The translations under genes and the position numbers were made by a program. A stretch of 64,000 bases of DNA. Source: JACRAV01 sp964571235 (lineage in GTDB: Bacteria > Zixibacteria > MSB-5A5 > GN15 > FEB-12). A model generated the notes under the pieces. The model made no database searches, had not been told where the DNA came from, and saw nothing but the letters and a program-made list of their open reading frames with translations. The stretch spans positions 62,001 through 126,000 of the forward strand of contig CAZNAI010000004.1 in assembly GCA_964571235.1 (NCBI GenBank). The letters are read 5' to 3'. Shown here one piece after another: positions 50,585 through 59,940 of this stretch. How positions within the stretch are numbered: position 1 is the first letter of the stretch; the number at the start of each line of letters is the position of its first letter.

Positions 50585-51451
50585 ATGTCGAACGCAAAGA
50601 TAACCCCGTCGAATAACGAGTCCGGCTCGCGACGGGGTCTTTTTATCCTTCTCCTTCTGTTCTTGGCTTTCGCAACGCAGGTTACCGCCGGAGTGCTTGT
50701 GGCTCCGACAGTCGTAGTGTTGTCAGATAAGCACCGTACGGCCCGGCTCGACATCAATAACCCCGGCAGTACGCCTCAGGAAGTCACTATTGCCTTCGCC
50801 TTTGGTTTGCCCGAGTCGGATTCCATTGGAAATGTCCGGGTAATCCTTCAGGACACAAATATCACCGATCCTCGCTCAACGGTCGAATGGATAAAGGCGT
50901 TTCCTCGGCAGATGGTAATTCCGCCGGGTGGCACGCAGGTGGTTCGGTTTGTGGCGGCCCCTCCCGAGGGCTTGGCCGATGGCGAGTACTGGGGAAGGAT
51001 TGTCGTGAGGGCAAAAGATGGTCAGAAGGAAGTCCCACCGGCAAGCACAGATGGCGCCATTACAACCAAACTCAATATGATCATGCAGACCGCCATCATG
51101 ATTAAGTACCGCACCGGGACTTTGAATTCTGAGGTTGAAGTGTCCGAGGCAACCACCAAGCGCACCGATTCGAGCGTACAGGTGACCATTGACCTCAATA
51201 ATAAGGGGAATGTGTCGTATGTAGGCGTGCTGACCTGCCGCTTGCTCAACGAAGAGAAAAAAGAAGTTTCGCGCACCCATTCCGACCTTGCGGTCTATCG
51301 CCAGTTGCGCCGCAGGATGGAATTACCGACTCGCAATACGATCGGCAAGTACACCGTGGAGATTTCCGTGACCACCGACGGACGCACCGATGTGGCGCCG
51401 GAGGATTTGATCGCCGGGAACAAAGTTTTTTCGTCGATCGAGGTGGAATAA
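50585..51451 (+). CDS. PapD-like periplasmic pilus chaperone
   Basis: A 288-residue protein; ATG 50585 has AGGA nine bases upstream, TTG 50579 is an alternative. After a signal sequence (FILLLLFLAFATQVTAG) the first Ig-like domain reads VLVAPTVVVLSDKHRTARLD, NNPGSTPQEVTIAFAF, RQMVIPPGGTQVVRFVAAP and GEYWGRIVVRAKD, the pattern of PapD/FimC-type chaperones. The second domain (VQVTIDLNNKGNVSYVGVLT) is also Ig-like. Such chaperones hold pilin subunits by donating a strand and deliver them to the usher encoded next. Confidence 0.8.
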   Translation: MSNAKITPSNNESGSRRGLFILLLLFLAFATQVTAGVLVAPTVVVLSDKHRTARLDINNPGSTPQEVTIAFAFGLPESDSIGNVRVILQDTNITDPRSTVEWIKAFPRQMVIPPGGTQVVRFVAAPPEGLADGEYWGRIVVRAKDGQKEVPPASTDGAITTKLNMIMQTAIMIKYRTGTLNSEVEVSEATTKRTDSSVQVTIDLNNKGNVSYVGVLTCRLLNEEKKEVSRTHSDLAVYRQLRRRMELPTRNTIGKYTVEISVTTDGRTDVAPEDLIAGNKVFSSIEVE

Positions 51452-51503
51452 GAAGATATCGCAGGTCGTTCCGGTAATCGGATCGACATGAGGCAGGATG
51501 CCC

Positions 51504-54062
51504 ATGCGTGCAATTCGCCCACAACATATCGTCATACTCATAGCCTTGGCGTTTTCGCTGACGACTACAAAAGTCCGGGGCGAATCGTCGTTTGAGGAAA
51601 TCACGGTCGGCTTTGAGGTCCCCCGTCTGGTCCAACAGGATATTCTGGTTCAGTACGACGGCACTTCGGTTTTCCTGCCGGTAAGCGAGATTTTCCGCCT
51701 GATTGATATCAACGTCGGCCCTGATCTGGAACACACCCGGATAGAGGGGTTTCTGTACACGAAGGATCGCCGGTATGAACTTAGGCCGCTTGAAAACAAA
51801 GCGATCGTCGAGAAGAATGAATATCCATTGTCGCCCGGCGATTTTCGGTTTTCGGGGATGGAAATGTATCTGCAGATCGATCAGTTCAAGCGGCTCTTTG
51901 CGCTGGAAATGACGTTTGATTATTCGCAACTGAAGGTACTCCTCCCGCTCAATCAGAAATTCCCCGCCTACCAGCGGCTGGTGCGCAAGCAACTCCGCGA
52001 TAAACTGCGCAAAACCGAAGCAACGCTTAAGAATTTCAAAGCTATCCCGCTCAAGCGCGAGTTGTTCTCCGGTGGCGTGTTGGACTGGACAATCTCCGCC
52101 AATCCAATTGGCGGAAACGGCCATTATGCTGATGTCACGATGGGATCGATGCTATTAGGCGGCGACCTGAGTCTTTCGGGAACGGGGAATACTCAGACTG
52201 GCATCCAGACCGATCAATTGAATTACCGCTGGCACTATGCCTTTGATGCCAACAAGTATATCTCGCAGGCCGAACTGGGAAAGGTAAACCCCGGTGGCCT
52301 TCTGTCCCGCTCATTGAAAGGCGGATTGCTTACCAACAAACCGCAACTTCAGCGGACCTATTTTCAAACAATCAATATTTCCGGCAAACTCGATCCGGGA
52401 TGGGAAATCGAATTGTATTCGGACGGCAAACTGATCGATTTCACGCGGCCGAATGCGGCAGGTGAATACTCGTTTGCCGTGAGTATCGATTACGGCGCAT
52501 CGGACTTGCAACTGAAGATGTATGGCCCCAACGGAGAGATTCGGACGGAAGAGCGGCATGTACGGGTACCATATACGCTCATTCCCCGCGGCCAGCTTGA
52601 ATATACTGTTGCGGGCGGAAAGGATGGGATGTCCGTTTTAGACAACTGGTACTCGCAGGGGACTGCTTACTTAGGCATTACAAATCGGATTACTGCCGGT
52701 TTGGGTGTCGACGTGCCGATTGTCGGCGCAAAGGACGAGAAGCCGCTGTTCGACTTTGAAGCGACCGGTCAAATCACTGGAAACGTTATTTCCAATGCCT
52801 CGATTTCGCCGGGGTACAAATCGCTCCTGGGTATTAATTACACTACGCCTAATTCGATCAGCGCCGATCTGTCGTTTACCCAGTACGGGAACAATCCGAT
52901 TCGTAATCTGGTCGGCCAGCAGTACAATCTGGCGGTATCGCTCTCGGCGCCGCTCAAGATCGGCAACCGATATATGGGACTGCGCTACTATGTGGCGCGT
53001 GACAAGTACAAACTCTTTGGCTCGACAAGCATGAACTACGGATTCACCGCCTCGGTGTCGCGGTTCTATCTCAATTATCTGGGCCGTTACAAATCGACCG
53101 AATATGCGACCCACGCGGTGTCATCGCTGGCAACTCAGATTCTGCTGTCGACCGATCTGTTCCAGTTTCTTCGTCCGCAATTCCGCGTCGATTACGATCA
53201 CACTGCCAGCTCAGTTTCGCGGGTGGGGGTGTATGTCACGCGCCGTTTGTTCCGCACCGGTCAACTGAGCTTAGCGTATGAGCACAGCCCGCAGTACAAG
53301 ACGAGCGGCATCACGCTCAATGTCAGCTTCTTTACGCCGGTAGCGTACTTTGCCACCCGTTCCCAATATGCCGAGAAGAAAGTGACGGTCACTCAAATGC
53401 AACGCGGTTCGATACGCTATGATCGCGCGGCGGGAGCGGTTCGTTTGGATCGGCGAAGCGGAACCGGCTACGGCTCGGCAGTAGTGCGACCATTTATGGA
53501 TCTGAACAACGACGGAGCGCTGGACAGCAACGAAGAGATTCTCAAGGGACTCAAGGCCCGAATCAGCGGAGTGGGCGGGCGACCGGTGGGTCGAGGAGAT
53601 TTGTTTTACTACGACGGCCTGCGGCCATACGATACGTACACTATCCAAATTGACGCCACCAGTTTGGACAATCCACTGCTCCGCCCCGCTTACGACAATT
53701 TCAAAGTGGCGGTGAACCCGAATGTGGTGACAACCGTGGATGTCCCGGTAGTCATGGCGGCCGATATAAGTGGTACGGTCGAGCGGCAGACCTCATCGGG
53801 GAATGTCGGTGTTGGCGCGATGATTCTGCATGTGATCAATTTGTCCAATGACATCGCCACCGACATTACTACATTCTCAAACGGTCAGTTCTATTATCTG
53901 GGGCTGATACCGGGAAAGTACACGGCCTATTTGGACGCGGGGCAACTTCAGCAATACGGATATGATTCAGAGCCGAAAACTCGTGAATTTGAAGTGAAAC
54001 CGTCGGCTACCGGAAGCTCGGTTGAGGGTATTTCATTTGTTCTGAAAGCGACGGCGCGGTAA
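51504..54062 (+). CDS. Usher-like outer-membrane protein
   Basis: An 852-residue protein starting at ATG 51504 (AGGCAGG seven bases upstream). A signal peptide is followed by an N-terminal domain (about 25-180; DILVQYDGTSVFLPVSEIFR). The central region has usher-type marks: LDPGWEIELYSDGKLIDFTR, AAGEYSFAVSIDYGASDLQL and KMYGPNGEIRTEERHVRVPY, then LIPRGQLEYTVAGG, and many barrel strands. The C-terminal part has an SdrB-like motif (FMDLNNDGALDSNEEILKG) and a carboxypeptidase-regulatory-like fold. Sequence similarity to FimD is partial, so I call it usher-like; the adjacent chaperone and subunits support the role. Confidence 0.75.
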   Translation: MRAIRPQHIVILIALAFSLTTTKVRGESSFEEITVGFEVPRLVQQDILVQYDGTSVFLPVSEIFRLIDINVGPDLEHTRIEGFLYTKDRRYELRPLENKAIVEKNEYPLSPGDFRFSGMEMYLQIDQFKRLFALEMTFDYSQLKVLLPLNQKFPAYQRLVRKQLRDKLRKTEATLKNFKAIPLKRELFSGGVLDWTISANPIGGNGHYADVTMGSMLLGGDLSLSGTGNTQTGIQTDQLNYRWHYAFDANKYISQAELGKVNPGGLLSRSLKGGLLTNKPQLQRTYFQTINISGKLDPGWEIELYSDGKLIDFTRPNAAGEYSFAVSIDYGASDLQLKMYGPNGEIRTEERHVRVPYTLIPRGQLEYTVAGGKDGMSVLDNWYSQGTAYLGITNRITAGLGVDVPIVGAKDEKPLFDFEATGQITGNVISNASISPGYKSLLGINYTTPNSISADLSFTQYGNNPIRNLVGQQYNLAVSLSAPLKIGNRYMGLRYYVARDKYKLFGSTSMNYGFTASVSRFYLNYLGRYKSTEYATHAVSSLATQILLSTDLFQFLRPQFRVDYDHTASSVSRVGVYVTRRLFRTGQLSLAYEHSPQYKTSGITLNVSFFTPVAYFATRSQYAEKKVTVTQMQRGSIRYDRAAGAVRLDRRSGTGYGSAVVRPFMDLNNDGALDSNEEILKGLKARISGVGGRPVGRGDLFYYDGLRPYDTYTIQIDATSLDNPLLRPAYDNFKVAVNPNVVTTVDVPVVMAADISGTVERQTSSGNVGVGAMILHVINLSNDIATDITTFSNGQFYYLGLIPGKYTAYLDAGQLQQYGYDSEPKTREFEVKPSATGSSVEGISFVLKATAR

Positions 54063-54089
54063 ATCCGGCGCCGGCCCGGTGATAGTCGC

Positions 54090-55115
54090 TCACTTCTGAG
54101 CGGTTGAATCTTTTCCCAGCATGTAGATTTGCCACAAATCACGGCTTGAAGTTCGCAAAAACGGTGCGATGGCGAGCTTGCCGGTGACACCGATGCGTCC
54201 TTCCAAAAATTTCAATTCATCGAATTGCGACTTGAGCTCCGGATCGATGGAATAATCCAGCCCGGCTTGTCGCAAAAGCAAAACGCCCTTTGCTTGCAGG
54301 GCCAATTCGATATGAAGGCGCATATAGCAGAGGATATCGACAACGATGTCGTCGGGAAAGCGGTGGCGGAGACTTTCAAGATACACGCCGACGTGAGAAT
54401 CGGAGATCTTTCCGCTGGTGATCAGTTCCAGTAGCTCCAATTCGGAGTCGATCCCAGTGCCAAGCCATCGCTGGGTCGCTCTTTCACTTCTCTGAAAGAC
54501 AATCGCCACGACCGCCGGAAAGACAACCATGACAATAGCTGTAGTGACCACAGGCGGCAAAATGAAATGGTTGAAGGCTGAATGCAGGACATAGGCGGCG
54601 ATAAGTCCGGGTAGATACGCGGCGAGATGTTTCTCGCTCCATTTCTCGGTGAGAACTCGCGAGACAATGGCCAAGACCGCGGTAGCGGCGCCGTGCATGA
54701 TGGCAGTACCAAACCCACGCACCACCCAGGCGGTGATTGGGGCGTCTGAAATCGTCTGCAAATAGTAGATATTTTCGACAAAGGCAAAGCCGGCCCCGAC
54801 CGCAAATCCAAAGATCGCTGAGTCGACCATAAATCCTACCCGGCGGGTGCGAAGCAAGAAAATGATATACGCCGCTTTGAGCGATTCTTCTACGATGGGG
54901 GCGATGTAGCGCGAAAAGAATGTGTCGGTCAGATCAAGTGCTATTGCGAGCCGGGAATTGAGAAGATAGCAAATCACCGCGACCAGAGATCCCGCGACAA
55001 TTGCCCACACGAGTGCACGAAAGCGGACAAGTTTGAAGCTATCGATGACAATCAGGGCGGCCAGAAAGACAAAGACGGGCAGTAGTCCCAGCAGTATGCG
55101 AGCGATTTCGATCAC
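54090..55115 (-). CDS. PrsW-like intramembrane protease
   Basis: A 341-residue membrane protein. I chose GTG 55115, which overlaps the stop of the upstream gene (GTGA), over earlier in-frame codons that only overlap that gene. Catalytic marks of the glutamic PrsW/CAAX-like family are present: E76-E77 in PIVEESLK, E114 in FAFVENIYY, H141 in IMHGAATAV, and H178/H183 in LHSAFNH. The C-terminal 115 residues are soluble and helical. In Bacillus, PrsW cleaves the anti-sigma factor RsiW, which makes the nearby ECF anti-sigma factor a possible substrate. That link is inference. Confidence 0.82.
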   Translation of the reverse strand: MIEIARILLGLLPVFVFLAALIVIDSFKLVRFRALVWAIVAGSLVAVICYLLNSRLAIALDLTDTFFSRYIAPIVEESLKAAYIIFLLRTRRVGFMVDSAIFGFAVGAGFAFVENIYYLQTISDAPITAWVVRGFGTAIMHGAATAVLAIVSRVLTEKWSEKHLAAYLPGLIAAYVLHSAFNHFILPPVVTTAIVMVVFPAVVAIVFQRSERATQRWLGTGIDSELELLELITSGKISDSHVGVYLESLRHRFPDDIVVDILCYMRLHIELALQAKGVLLLRQAGLDYSIDPELKSQFDELKFLEGRIGVTGKLAIAPFLRTSSRDLWQIYMLGKDSTAQK

Positions 55116-58063
55116 AGGATTTTCAGCGAGGCCATGAATTCGTCGGTTGAGCGCTGATGCGGCTGGGCCGCCACCGCATAGCCAAAAGAGAGGGTCATGT
55201 TCAGATGCGACAGTCCGACCATGCGAAAGTCGATCTGGCCGCCGAAGTTGAACGCCCGTTGACGGGTCGGAGTATCGTCGAAATTTGTCACTACAGCCGA
55301 GGCAAATAGAGCCGGACGGGCCCAAGTTAGAAAAAGATATGGGCCGCCTATATGACGAAACCGCACCGGGGGAAGTGTCCACTCAACCAGCGCTTTGGCA
55401 AAGCGGGAGCCGCCCAATTCGTTTAATTTAGCGCCGGGGAAGGAGTAATACTCGCGGTATCGTTTTTCGGCCTGATTGTCGACCCAGTTGTTGCCGAAAC
55501 CGCCGAAATAAAAATTGGCCAGAGGTTCGTCGCGGTGATTCGGCGAATAGCCGGCATAGGAGCGCATCCAAATGGATGAGTGCGACAGCGGCAGGGCGAT
55601 TCCGAACGCATATTCTCCCCGGAAACGAGAGAACCACTTCCGGTTGACATATTTGTTATCGGCAGTGAGTTTCCAGGCCAGTCCTTTTTCCTGATCAACA
55701 GCGCCGAGTGATGAGCGCTGGTGGGCATAGGCAAGCGATCCGCCAAACGACCAGAAGCGATCGAACGAAGTAGTGATGTTCTGGTATTCAGGCAGGCGCT
55801 CCAGATCGCCGTAGCGGGTGAATGCCAAGTTGTATTTGAAGGTGCGAGGTTCGTCGTCGAGCAGACTCTTGTTATATGTGGCGCCGACACTGTATCCCTT
55901 GCGGGATGATTTGGTAGGGCCAAACAGATCGTAAAAGTCGGCTTCGTTAAAGCGGGCGTCGAATTGCCAGTTGCCCTGACCGTAGCCGACACCGCCGTGC
56001 CATTTTTCGTTTGTGCCATAGCGACGGTCGGGCGAGTAAGAAAGTGACAGGTCAATCCGATGTTGGTTGAGCGGGTCACGCAGGTCGGCGTGCATACCGT
56101 AGGCGACTGCGTCCTGGTACCCTTCGACAATCGGATAAAATCCTGAGAGCCGCACCTGGCTCCAGCTATGATAATTGCCGGAATAGGTGGTGAGCGAGTC
56201 GAGATTGATTCTCCCAGGCGAACCGGCCAGCCAGGTGGTGACGATCGGGTGTTTCTTGGTGATTTCGTTGCCCAGAAAGATTATTGGAGCGACATCTTCG
56301 ATTGGTTTGATCGGCGTGATGACCGGCTGAAAACCGTTGTCGGAATATGCGAACATGAGAAGTGAATCCCCAGGGAGTGGAATCGGGTTGAACACGCCGG
56401 TCTCGACATTGGTGAGGGCCTCGATTTTCTGTAGCGACAAATCATAGCGAAAAACGTTCGAGACGCCTGTTACATATGATGTGCCGTAAAGATAGCGACC
56501 GTCGGGGGAATGAACAAAGTTGGCCGGAATGCTATTTTGAAAGTCGTACAGCACGGTGTAGTTGGTGTCGCCACCTTGAAGCGAATCGAGCGACAATCTG
56601 ACAAGCTGTTCGGTGCCGTCAATTTTGGAAAGGCCGGCGGTGACGAATTTTGCGTCGGGAGAGATATCGATGCTGTACATGTCGCGACCGTACGGCCAAG
56701 TGTAAACCTGACGCCATTGAGTGTACGGCGCGGGAATGCGAACAAGGGTAGTCAGGCCGTTGAAATGACGGATCCCCCATAGGGCAGAGTCAGCGGGAGA
56801 ATAGGTCAGGTCGCCGATCCGTTCATTGGGCATGAGCAGTTTCTGTTCACCGGTGATCACGTTTACTGATTTCAGATCTCGCCACGAGTTGTTGTCGGTC
56901 GTGTAGAAAAGTGTGTTGGTTGCGCTGTCGAAGGCGATTGACGAGACAAAATAGAGTGCGGCTCCTTTGATATCGCAAATTTTTTCGATACGGCCGTTGT
57001 CCATATGTATGGCGGCAATATGACCAACCTGTCCGGGATAGCTGATCGCGACATACATGACATTTCGGGCAACATCGTATTGCGGTTCGGATACCGAGCC
57101 GAGCGAGCCGGTGGTAACGGCGCGAACTGGTGTGATTGGGTATTGTCTAATCGCAGTCAGGTTGGCGTGCTGGAATTCGCGCTCGAAGGCCAGCCATTCG
57201 CGCCAGGCGCTATCAAGCGAGAGACCGTAGACAGCTTTGAACTGTCCTGAAAAGTAGGCGTGGCTGTTGTCGGTACGGGAGACCCACTCGATTAGTTTTT
57301 TCGGGTCGTCGCGAAGGGCCATATAGCTCATGAATCGCCCGCCATATAGATACGACATGGCGCCGACTTGAAAGTTGATCTTGGTGCCTTCGGATTCGAG
57401 CCCGACCAAATCGTAGAGCCTGTTCGAATCGCGTACGGCGGTACGAAAGACCATCTCGTCATATGACCCGAGGGCGCGACCAAGTCCACCGGCCATCCAG
57501 GTTTCCAGAAAGACCGCGATACCTTCGTGGTACCAGCGTGGAGCGGACCGTCGTGGAACTGTCAGGTAACTATAGAGAATCGTTTCCGGATGGTCGTTGG
57601 TTTCGGCGATCTTGCCGCCGAACATCCCACGAAAGAACCGATCCTTCGCGTTTGGCTTGTCGGCCGCGACAATGTGAACCAGTTCGTGGTTCATCGTCGC
57701 ATTGACCCGCTCATTGGACGGTGTAGTTTCAAAGGCGTAGCTGGGCGGGGCAATCGCGAGGGTTATGGCGTTTCGCGGGATCGACCCGGCGCCGGCATTG
57801 CCGAAATCGGAGGGGTCGTAAAGAGCCACTGTGACTTTTTCACTGGAATGGTAGTCAAAGAGCGCCGAGTGAAAGGCCAGCGCATTCTGGAAACAGCGGG
57901 CGGTGTGTTTGGCTATGTAAGCTTGCACCTGGCCGAAATAAACAAGACGGAGTTGCTCGGTCTCAAGGACAGTTAGTTGGGCGTGCGACAAAGGTGCACA
58001 GACGATCCATAAAAAGAGCGTCAGGCAGACAAGCGAGAGGGTGAGGGTCCGAAGTTTGTGCAT
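55112..58063 (-). CDS. Secreted gluzincin peptidase with propeller and outer-membrane barrel
   Basis: The 983-residue protein has a signal peptide (about 1-28). Residues about 30-290 are a peptidase-MA-type metalloprotease: zinc motif HELVH at 126-130 and third ligand E180 in RWYHEGIAVFLE. Residues about 310-600 form TolB-like propeller blades (IDISPDAKFVTAGLSK, NFVHSPDGRYLYGTSY). The last 350 residues are rich in alternating strands (IDLSLSYSPDRRYG, NLAFTRYGDLERLP, LAYAHQRSSLG) and end MASLKIL, fitting a beta-barrel. It would present a protease at the outer membrane. It is translationally coupled to the PrsW-like gene. Confidence 0.8.
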   Translation of the reverse strand: MHKLRTLTLSLVCLTLFLWIVCAPLSHAQLTVLETEQLRLVYFGQVQAYIAKHTARCFQNALAFHSALFDYHSSEKVTVALYDPSDFGNAGAGSIPRNAITLAIAPPSYAFETTPSNERVNATMNHELVHIVAADKPNAKDRFFRGMFGGKIAETNDHPETILYSYLTVPRRSAPRWYHEGIAVFLETWMAGGLGRALGSYDEMVFRTAVRDSNRLYDLVGLESEGTKINFQVGAMSYLYGGRFMSYMALRDDPKKLIEWVSRTDNSHAYFSGQFKAVYGLSLDSAWREWLAFEREFQHANLTAIRQYPITPVRAVTTGSLGSVSEPQYDVARNVMYVAISYPGQVGHIAAIHMDNGRIEKICDIKGAALYFVSSIAFDSATNTLFYTTDNNSWRDLKSVNVITGEQKLLMPNERIGDLTYSPADSALWGIRHFNGLTTLVRIPAPYTQWRQVYTWPYGRDMYSIDISPDAKFVTAGLSKIDGTEQLVRLSLDSLQGGDTNYTVLYDFQNSIPANFVHSPDGRYLYGTSYVTGVSNVFRYDLSLQKIEALTNVETGVFNPIPLPGDSLLMFAYSDNGFQPVITPIKPIEDVAPIIFLGNEITKKHPIVTTWLAGSPGRINLDSLTTYSGNYHSWSQVRLSGFYPIVEGYQDAVAYGMHADLRDPLNQHRIDLSLSYSPDRRYGTNEKWHGGVGYGQGNWQFDARFNEADFYDLFGPTKSSRKGYSVGATYNKSLLDDEPRTFKYNLAFTRYGDLERLPEYQNITTSFDRFWSFGGSLAYAHQRSSLGAVDQEKGLAWKLTADNKYVNRKWFSRFRGEYAFGIALPLSHSSIWMRSYAGYSPNHRDEPLANFYFGGFGNNWVDNQAEKRYREYYSFPGAKLNELGGSRFAKALVEWTLPPVRFRHIGGPYLFLTWARPALFASAVVTNFDDTPTRQRAFNFGGQIDFRMVGLSHLNMTLSFGYAVAAQPHQRSTDEFMASLKIL

Positions 58064-58075
58064 GGTAAAATAAGA

Positions 58076-58105
58076 GACGGCCCGAATCTACTGATTCGAG
58101 CCGTC
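58076..58105 (-). terminator. Terminator of the nonapeptide-repeat gene
   Basis: GACGGC(T)CGAATC and GATTCG(G)GCCGTC pair around four bases on the minus strand, followed by TCTTATTTT. It separates the sigma-factor unit from the peptidase-PrsW unit, whose start codon lies just beyond. Confidence 0.7.
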
Positions 58106-58150
58106 GGGTTCAATCGATTTTCTACGTCCGCTATATTACAGACAGAGATC

Positions 58151-59038
58151 TTAGCGGGCCTTGCGATCCAATTCCGGGCTCATCAGACGGGCCTGTTCGG
58201 TCGCCTGGCGTAAAAAGTCGGCGTTGGTGACCGCGGCGCGAAGGTTCTTGTCTTCGATCATCCGGGCGAATTCCGGGCTTGAAACAGCCTGGCGGAAGCT
58301 GTCTTCCGACATCAGACGGGAGAATTCGGGGGTCAAGAAGGCACGGGCGAACTCATCTTCGCTCATCATACGCATCATATCCGGGTCGGCCAGAACAGCG
58401 CGAAGATTCTTGTCGGCGATAAGCCGGTCGAAATCCGGATCGGCCACCATAGCGCGGAGTTGTTCGGTCTGGATCATCCGTTGAACCGACGGATTGCGCA
58501 GGGCCTCGGCAACCGCGGCCGGAGTCGAGGCGCGGGCCACGTCGGCGTCGGCCAGAATGGCGCGGAAGTTATCAGCGGCCATCGCACGGGCATACTCGGG
58601 ATTACGGAGCATTTTGCGAGCGGCGTCATTGTCGGCCAGCACGGCTATAGAGCGAAGGCCGGTTGATTTGCGGGCCAGATCGCCCGTGAACGCCTTGGCA
58701 AAGTTCGGGTCGGCCAGGTTTTTGCGGAACTGTTCGCTGGAGAGTGCTTTGCGGAAATTCTCGTCGGCAATCGCCTTGCGGAAGTTCTCGTTCTTGAGTA
58801 GGGACACGACCGCGTCGTTTTGTAGCATCGCTTGAATAGCGGTGTTGTCAAGGACGACGTCGCCGTCGGTGATCTGCGTGGTACGGAACTTGTCGGCGGT
58901 GCCGATCGTCCCCGAAACATCGGAGTCTTTCGGCGGGTATCCGCTGATCGCCATTCCGATAATCCCCAGCGTGATGATGCCAATGCCGCCAATTAGCACG
59001 CGGCGCATTGTCGGCTGATTTCCATTTGCTCCTGCCAT
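58151..59038 (-). CDS. Membrane-anchored protein of 24 nine-residue repeats
   Basis: The 295-residue protein starts at ATG 59038 behind CTGGAGGT. One membrane helix lies at about 12-34. From residue 64 to 279 the sequence falls into 24 consecutive units of exactly nine residues without insertion or deletion (58849 to 58202). Typical units are ADENFRKAL, SSEQFRKNL, RNPEYARAM, ADPDFDRLI, SEDEFARAF and SSPEFARMI. The consensus is small/polar, D/N/E, P/E/D, x, F/L/V, x, R/K, x, L/M/I. I know no family with this repeat. The Asp/Ser-x-Pro/Glu start of each unit looks like a helix cap, suggesting a stack of short helices. It lies 113 bases after the anti-sigma gene. Confidence 0.85.
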   Translation of the reverse strand: MAGANGNQPTMRRVLIGGIGIITLGIIGMAISGYPPKDSDVSGTIGTADKFRTTQITDGDVVLDNTAIQAMLQNDAVVSLLKNENFRKAIADENFRKALSSEQFRKNLADPNFAKAFTGDLARKSTGLRSIAVLADNDAARKMLRNPEYARAMAADNFRAILADADVARASTPAAVAEALRNPSVQRMIQTEQLRAMVADPDFDRLIADKNLRAVLADPDMMRMMSEDEFARAFLTPEFSRLMSEDSFRQAVSSPEFARMIEDKNLRAAVTNADFLRQATEQARLMSPELDRKAR

Positions 59039-59151
59039 AGTGACCTCCAGTTACGGTTGTGTATTGCTACGATTCTTATTTTTCTGATAGTCTGCTCAAA
59101 TTACAGCCAAGACAGCCGAAAGTTGGCAGATTGGACCCAAAAAGACCACAT

Positions 59152-59940
59152 TTATTCGGCCGGGACCCAGGCGCCGGTAGAAATTTCCTGCCGGGCGGTC
59201 AGATTGTCGTCCGTTATCGAGATGTTGAGCGTCGAAATGCTCCCCGAGGTGTCGTTAAGGACGAGCTGGTAGGTAGTGCCGGGGGTTGAAACAAATTCCA
59301 GCTGATTGCCGCTGACTCGTGGTTCAATCGGATTGGTGTTCGCAGTAACCGCAGACAAGACCAAGTCTTTGTGATCGAAGCCGACAGTCACCGTGGCGAC
59401 ATCCGGTGATTTCGTTAAGACGTTGATTGTCAAGGTGTTGCCGGTTCGCGATACCTTCAGCTCGGCGGCTGAGACGCCGGCCGAGATAGTGCCAGAGGAC
59501 AATACTATGGCCTTGCCATCGGAGGGCTTCACAAGGGACCCCTGAAGCTGACTGTGGGGAACTTGGTTGTTCCAGCTAAACAGACTGACCAAAAGCACTA
59601 CGGCAGTAGCTCCGGCAACGGAACCGGCGACAAGGTGAAAAGAAGTGCTCTTTTGCCAGAGTCTTGAAAGGGAGGTGAGCCAGTCTTGTTCGGAAGTCAA
59701 ACGTCGCGCGACTGGGCGTTTCAACGATCCAATTTCCGCCATGATATTTTGCTTTAGCGCTACGGGCGAGGTGAGCCGGGGTGATTTTGCCAGCTCGGCT
59801 GAGGCCAGCACAAGCGAATCAAAGTACTGCCGCGCGACCGGATCGCTATCAAGTAGGGTGCGAAGTTCGGCTTGCTCGGCCGGGGTGGCGAATCCGTCGA
59901 CTACCCGGTTCATCAATTCAATGTGCTGTTGATTATTCAT
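59152..59940 (-). CDS. Transmembrane anti-sigma factor
   Basis: The 262-residue protein overlaps the ECF sigma gene by eight bases. The N-terminal 60 residues (IELMNRVVDGFATPAEQAEL, RTLLDSDPVARQYFDSLV) match the anti-sigma fold of RskA/FecR type, without zinc ligands. A membrane helix is at about 104-122 (VAGSVAGATAVVLLVSLF). The periplasmic part is beta-rich (LKVSRTGNTLTINVLTKSPD). It should hold the sigma factor at the membrane until released, perhaps by proteolysis. Confidence 0.83.
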   Translation of the reverse strand: MNNQQHIELMNRVVDGFATPAEQAELRTLLDSDPVARQYFDSLVLASAELAKSPRLTSPVALKQNIMAEIGSLKRPVARRLTSEQDWLTSLSRLWQKSTSFHLVAGSVAGATAVVLLVSLFSWNNQVPHSQLQGSLVKPSDGKAIVLSSGTISAGVSAAELKVSRTGNTLTINVLTKSPDVATVTVGFDHKDLVLSAVTANTNPIEPRVSGNQLEFVSTPGTTYQLVLNDTSGSISTLNISITDDNLTARQEISTGAWVPAE

